From the NCBI RefSeq assembly GCF_018320785.1, contig NC_054882.1:27098719-27162718 (forward strand): a DNA stretch of 64,000 nucleotides, read 5' to 3'. A program made the translations under genes and the position numbers. The notes beneath the pieces are model-generated. The model was given only the letters and a program-made list of their open reading frames with translations, was not told the origin of the DNA and searched no databases. Source of the stretch: Cheilinus undulatus (taxonomy: Eukaryota > Chordata > Actinopteri > Labriformes > Labridae). Shown here in pieces: positions 59,551-64,000 of this stretch (position 1 is the stretch's first letter; each line of letters starts with the position of its first letter).

Positions 59551-60011
59551 CAGGGCCGTTTCTAGCTTTGTGGGGGCCCTATGTAAAATGCAGTTTGGGG
59601 GACCCTAGATTGCCAAACTATGATGGAGAGATTCCTAATCCATTAAATGAGCCACGAACATGCTAATATTGCATGCATGCATGCATGCATGATATGCATG
59701 ATAACCTCTCATATTAAAATGAAAAAAGCGTAGGTTGAGCCACCCAAACAAAATAACAAGGAAAGCAAAAATCCTCAAGATGTGAATAAATTAAACACAT
59801 ATCGAGTGTTAAATGTACTTTAAAAGCAAGAACATAACTGTTCATTTTAGTCTGATATCCTACTTTTACATTTAAGCATATACAGCTAGGGATAGACCCA
59901 GGTAATCTTAATTCTCCTCAGATAAGGCTGAACATTCAGCTTTGGGGCCCCCTATTGGCTTGTGGGGCCCTATGCATTTGTATAGTCCACATATTGCAAG
60001 AAACAGCCCTG
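59551..60011. mobile_element. hAT MITE with exact 8-bp target duplication
   Basis: 461 bp flanked by TTTGGCAC at 59543-59550 and 60012-60019. The ends CAGGGCCGTTTCTAGCTTTG and (inverted) CAGGGCTGTTTCTTGCAATA match over the first 13 bases with one change. Removing the element restores continuous Tc1 sequence. It contains a GCAT tetranucleotide run at 59671-59691 and no coding region. Confidence 0.9.
59669..59691 (+). repeat. (GCAT)n microsatellite
   Basis: Five GCAT units inside the hAT MITE at 59551-60011; being self-complementary it can form a hairpin. Confidence 0.85.
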
Positions 60012-60125
60012 TTTGGCACAACCAGGACTCCTCCAAGAGCTGGCTGCCTGGCAAAACAGAGCAATCGGGAGAGCCTTAGTGAGAGAGGTGTCACTCTGAC
60101 TGAGCTCCAGAGATCCTGTCATTTT

Positions 60126-61297
60126 TCATGTTCACATAGTTCAGCTGGCTGTTAATAAAAGTCTCATTGTGACACTTGATCCATATTGATTTGATTTGGA
60201 AGTGACTGCTTTTGTCATTTCTTTGTAGGAAAAAAATCTATACTGTGTATTACAAATCAGCTTAAAAATGACTGAGATATGATTTTTGGTCAGAACTGCC
60301 CAATCTAGTTCTGTGATTTGTGTCACACTATCTGCAGATGATTAAGGGGGGTTCCAGCACTTCTTTATTTTCCACTTAAGGACTGGGTCTTAAGTGGATT
60401 TATGTTGCCATCATAAAGCAACCCTGACTGTGATAAAGCAGGCTTGTCATGATAACACTTAAAAGTCCTGTTACTTATAGCCTTTCATTTGTTGACTCAC
60501 TTCTGCAGTTGCATTAAGGGTGGGCCAAGTAATCAGTCAAAACTGGGTCAGTAAAAGATGAGGACAGGCATTGGAGGATAGTTGAAAAATTATGTCATCT
60601 AAACAATCAGAGTCAGAGTTTGACTTTTACCAAACAAACAACATCTTTCCCACAACTCCCTCATCCTTAATCAAGTTAAGGGCCCCTCACATTATCTCAT
60701 TCGCTGCAGTGTCCTGTGATAGTCACCATACACAGACAGCAGCAGCACTGTGAGAAAGGAAGTCGAAAACGTGACCTGAAGTTTTCCTTGGTGGCCACTA
60801 GATGTCACTGTTGCGCCTGTTTTATGGTATTTAGGGGAGGCTGCACAGGAAAGGATCACAGCAGTAGACTGGGCTCCTTGCGCACCTTCAGGTACTCTGT
60901 GGTTAAGTTTGGCTGTATAACTGCACTTTATCCATCTTAGACTTTATCCTGAATGTTGCTGATATTTTCCAGAGACTAAAAAATGCAACCATGGTTGCTA
61001 TTTCAGTCAGTTAAGGGTCACGTGTGGTTAAAATTAATGCGCACGCTGCGTTAAGATTGAGCCAATTTTTGTTCGTAAAAACGCCATGGATTGCGCACAC
61101 TCTAAAAGGACAGAAAACAACAATCTATCCAGGAAAAACATTAAATCAATGGATGTTTTTCTTTAGCGAATAACTCTTGTGTAATCACACATTGCCCAAT
61201 AGTACGCACGTTTCCTAAAGTATGGCAACATAAAATTTACGCATATCAGAGAAGGCGCTCTCCGAACCGAGCCTGTGAATTGTCGCCCCTCCTCTCG
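60126..61297. promoter_or_regulatory. tgfb3 upstream region
   Basis: About 1.2 kb between the transposons and the tgfb3 core promoter. It holds one copy of a diverged duplication (60544-60716) whose partner lies in intron 1, a CTCF-like GGCCACTAGATGTCA (60793-60807) and CpG-containing DNA from about 61020. No exon was seen. Confidence 0.45.
60544..60716 (+). repeat. Direct duplication, copy A (upstream of tgfb3)
   Basis: Shares an ordered series of words with 63556-63809: TGGGTCAGTAAAA, GAGGACAG, ATGTCATCT, CAGAG, CTCATCCT(T/C)AATCAA, ATTATCTCAT. Same strand and order as copy B, which is about 80 bases longer. Not a repeat family I recognise. Confidence 0.6.
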
Positions 61298-61322
61298 TCA
61301 CGTCACAGTTAGTGTCTATAAA
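61298..61322 (+). promoter_or_regulatory. tgfb3 core promoter: CRE-like site and TATA box
   Basis: TCACGTCA (61298-61305) is one base from the palindromic CRE TGACGTCA. TATAAA is at 61317-61322. A CRE just upstream of a TATA box is also described for the human TGFB3 promoter. Transcription should begin near 61345-61350, giving a 5'UTR of about 425 bases. Confidence 0.7.
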
Positions 61323-61349
61323 GTGCAAGTGAGAGTGCATAGCGGTGAG

Positions 61350-61772
61350 TTTGTTTGAGGCTGGATTGCAGGGAGGTGGCACAGAGGCGCACTGACTCCA
61401 CAGAAGCGCAAGTGGATGGAAAGAGCCCAATGTAATGGAGAAAGTGATCCGCGGTGCAGAGATCGGTGCCCTGTAAACTCGGGAAGGCGGGGAGAGACGC
61501 GTTCATGAGACAAGAGGGAATGAAGAGTAGGAGAAAGAGTTTTAATGAAGAGTTGAATTTATTTTCCGAAATGGCACGGATTTGTTCCCTCGCAAATGCG
61601 CATTTTGCAAAGATGACATAGCACTTGAGAAAATGGGAATCCTCCAGGAACAGAACTCACTCATGACCTGAATGAAAAGAGAAAAAAGGGATTTTACTCA
61701 AATCGGGAATTTTTGTGTCGTCTTCTTTTACTTGACAAGCCTGGGTTGTGGGTGAAGAGCGCAGAGTGAAAT
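61350..61772 (+). promoter_or_regulatory. tgfb3 5'UTR with eleven upstream ATGs
   Basis: ATG triplets lie at 61416, 61430, 61435, 61505, 61520, 61545, 61571, 61613, 61633, 61663 and 61672. Of those traced, none runs into the main start: the in-frame ones stop (the 61416 frame at about 61508, 61545 after three codons) and the last closes at 61753-61755. The human TGFB3 leader is also known for many upstream ORFs that depress translation. Confidence 0.75.
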
Positions 61773-62118
61773 ATGAATCTGGGCAAAGCACTTCTGTTTG
61801 TCCTCCTCCTAAATTGTGTGACAATGACTCTGTCTCTGTCCACTTGCACCACTGTGGACATCGACCATATCAAGAAAAAGAGAGTAGAGGCGGTCCGGGG
61901 ACAGATTCTCAGTAAACTCCGGCTTACCAGTCCGCCTCAGACAACAGGTCCGAGTCAAGTGCCGTTTCAGGTCCTGGCCCTTTATAACAGCACCAAGGAG
62001 CTCATTGAGGAGCTGGGGAGGGACAGGCATCAGAGTTGTGGACAGGATAACACGGAGACTGAGTACTATGCCAAAGAGATTTACAAGTTCAACATGATCA
62101 GCGGGTCACCAGAAAACA
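61773..62118 (+). CDS. TGF-beta 3 precursor, coding exon 1 (partial gene)
   Basis: Encodes the first 115 residues of the latent TGF-beta 3 precursor, a secreted dimeric cytokine signalling through TGFBR2/TGFBR1 and SMAD2/3. A signal peptide occupies residues 1 to about 23 (hydrophobic core [11 protein letters not shown]). The prodomain starts [20 protein letters not shown], including Cys25, the residue that bonds LTBP or GARP in this family, and the straitjacket helix. SKLRLTSPP (47-55) leads into the latency lasso, and N72-S-T is a glycosylation site. [13 protein letters not shown] closes the exon. Donor ACA/GTAAGT (GT at 62119-62120) leaves one base of a split codon; reading on gives a false tail to 62180. 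The start has A at -3. The remaining exons, including the mature ligand, lie beyond base 64000. Confidence 0.97.
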
Positions 62119-64000
62119 GTAAGTGTATTGTTTGGAATTCCCTTTTTCACCCAATAACCTACAAACCTCCTTTATTTTAGATTACAAATAAATCTGCAGC
62201 TTTTACGCACAGACGCGCAAGTGGGCTGCGCGCAATGGAGACAGCAAAGTAAACAGTCTAATTGGAATGAGCACCATTCCTCATACATACCTCACACCAA
62301 AGCCATGGGAACTCCTGCCTAAGTCTGACACATTCCAAAGCAGGGAAAATTCTCAGGCAGTTAAGTCTAGTTTTTATTGCCAACTGCAATACCTCATTTC
62401 CATTTTCTGGCCGTGAGTTACCCAATATTTTTCATCCACTGTTACGACTCTCACTTCTATTTCCCCTTCTTTTGCTCTCTAGTAGCTCTGTGTTATGATC
62501 CAATTCCCTTGTTCATCCGTATTGGTATTTCCTGTATAAACTATGGTCCATTGATTGTTCCAAAAATCAGAAACAGAAGCTGACCGGGCTGCAGATTCTC
62601 CAGGGGAAAGTCCCTTTTTAAGTGGATGAGCTGGATGTGTGCCCATTCAGGTCAAAGCCCGGTTATAGTGCATAGTGGTGTGCTCTCATTTTCAAATCAA
62701 CAGGTGTTTATGCTGCACTGTGACACAAAGCAGAGCCCCTTCTGCTGCTTCCTGCATTAGCCCCGAATCAAATCCATTTCACGGGTTCAACAAAGTGCTC
62801 CTGACATTCAAAAATACACAACTCCGGGTTTATCCACTGGTCAGAGGTAGCCGGAGCTCCCAAAACAAACAGAGAGGTCTAAGGAGTGGGATCAGGGATG
62901 GCCATGTGCCCAGGATACATCACACCGGCCTCATACTGTAGGTGATAATAGAAGGAATAACCCAACCTTACTTTTGGCAACACTTTATGACCCAAACAGC
63001 TTATCCAGGGAGGGTATGAACCAAATTAACCAAAGCTGCCAACATACATTCATTTGCACTTTTCTCAGCCTTTCCATTATGTAATTTTAAAGAGAGCAGG
63101 GCATGTTGCAGTATGTACATAATGTCTGTCACCTCCATAATTTTGCAGCGTGGTTCATTTTCATTCCTGCTGGATATAATGAGTTTTACATTCACGGGTT
63201 TTTGGAAGGTGGGAGTGTTTGGGAATATGGTCAAGTTTTTGCTTTTTTTCATGCTGAGTTAAACAGTTAAACAGAAACGTTTCTTTCCACTTGCTCCAGA
63301 CTACTCTTCTCAGACACTTTGTGTGAATACAAATCAAAGAATTAGCCATTTATAAGTAGAAGAGGCTTACTGGAAACTAGGTAGCAATAGATCTCCCTAT
63401 TCTCATAAATCATAGAATAAATGGTATGAAAGCACAAGTGAACCGAGGGATGACCTATGGCACAATAACATTTGGAGAACCTGCTGATGCTTAAATTAGA
63501 ATGATAAAGCCCTGTGCACTGAGGCAAGATTTGAAGCCAATCTTTGACTCAGTGTTGGGTCAGTAAAAACTAGTGCTGAGGACAGCGGGGTATCTGATCT
63601 ATGGGAGAGCAGAAAGATGATGTCATCTGAGCAAACAGAGACAGAGGTCTCTGGCCTGCTCCCAAAGAAACAGCATCCCCCTCCCCCTCATAACTCCCAC
63701 GCCGTGACCATTTCTTGCTTCCTCATCCTCAATCAACTTGGAAAAAAAGTTGTTTTTCTTCAGAGCAGAGCTGCATCCCATTATCTCATCTGCTTCAGCA
63801 ACCTGCTGCAAAGTCTGGCCTGGAATGAGAAAGCAGACTCGTCTTCAATACTTCTAAAATCTGTATTATAAACAAAATAGAGAAATAATGCAAGATAGTA
63901 TTGGTAAAAGAGCAATCCAGCTACATTTTCCAGAGTTTTCTGCTGTCTTAGACTTCTCCGCAGCTGGCCTGCACCTGCTGCCTTCTGCTTCCTATTTCCT
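62119..64000 (+). other. tgfb3 intron 1 (start)
   Basis: At least 1.9 kb. It contains copy B of the duplication (63556-63809). No further exon was recognised. Confidence 0.85.
63556..63809 (+). repeat. Direct duplication, copy B (tgfb3 intron 1)
   Basis: Partner of 60544-60716; see there for the shared words. The C/A-rich segment at 63660-63700 (CAGCATCCCCCTCCCCCTCA) is extra relative to copy A. Confidence 0.6.

Larger units (their letters stand above)
59405..60110 (+). pseudogene. Tc1-like transposase (family C), N-terminal remnant, split by hAT insert
   Basis: Before the insert: ECRDRIVARHRSGEGYKSAA and VAFLILKWKKFGT. After it: TRTPPRAGCLAKQSN and VTLTELQRSC. These are the two helix-turn-helix segments and the linker of Tc1 transposases. 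The catalytic domain is absent. Confidence 0.75.
59080..60125 (+). mobile_element. Tc1-like element (family C), 5' part, interrupted
   Basis: Sequence runs in the order of a third Tc1 family: TTGTTACGTTGCAGCCTGAT near the left end, then ACACCTTCAGTGGAGTCCA, then the helix-turn-helix coding region (about 59400-59545). After a 461-bp hAT insert it resumes at 60012-60125 (TTTGGCACAACCAGGACTCC). It ends before the catalytic domain. Confidence 0.8.

Noticed and set aside
62119-62180. ORF continuation of tgfb3 past residue 115
   Set aside because: A consensus donor GTAAGT begins at 62119 and the continued residues do not match the TGF-beta prodomain.
1-64000. CRISPR array, phage, operon or defence-type system
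   Set aside because: No spaced identical repeats, no closely packed ORFs and no ribosome-binding sites; everything points to a vertebrate genome.

Overview
The window is vertebrate nuclear DNA, almost certainly from a ray-finned (teleost) fish. Three split genes with GT-AG introns can be read, and the rest is dense with repeat types typical of fish: several Tc1 families, a mariner, hAT and TTAA-targeting MITEs, tRNA-derived SINEs, and a LINE/SINE 3' tail containing CGCTTTGGATAAAAGCGTCT. I saw no bacterial, plasmid or CRISPR content. No fish name can be given from sequence alone.

Layout. (1) 1-13.4 kb, minus strand: the 5' part of gpatch2l. A promoter and non-coding exon 1 lie near 13.23-13.33 kb, and the first coding exon is at 11641-10989. 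The later exons were not found and probably lie beyond base 1. The intron in between is filled with transposon remnants. (2) 13.4-39.2 kb: a gene desert of about 26 kb holding two Tc1 copies, a mariner with two nested insertions, and long repeat-poor stretches that may be conserved regulatory DNA. (3) 39.2-58.9 kb, minus strand: complete ift43, nine coding exons that join in frame to a 205-residue protein, including a 102-nt exon 2 and a 36-nt exon 4. (4) 58.9-61.3 kb: the head-to-head space between the ift43 and tgfb3 promoters, invaded by a Tc1 that itself carries a hAT MITE. (5) 61.3-64 kb, plus strand: the tgfb3 core promoter (CRE-like site plus TATA), a 5'UTR crowded with upstream ATGs, coding exon 1 and the start of intron 1.

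The order tgfb3 / ift43 / gpatch2l, with tgfb3 opposite to the other two, is the arrangement I know from human 14q24.3. This supports all three identifications. The genes do unrelated jobs: a latent secreted growth factor, a subunit of the ciliary IFT-A complex, and a G-patch family nuclear protein. Their linkage is ancestral synteny, possibly held by shared regulatory DNA.

I did not find a new biological system. The observations most worth a second look are a diverged direct duplication flanking tgfb3 exon 1, the eleven upstream ATGs of tgfb3, a three-level transposon nest, and several candidate conserved non-coding elements.
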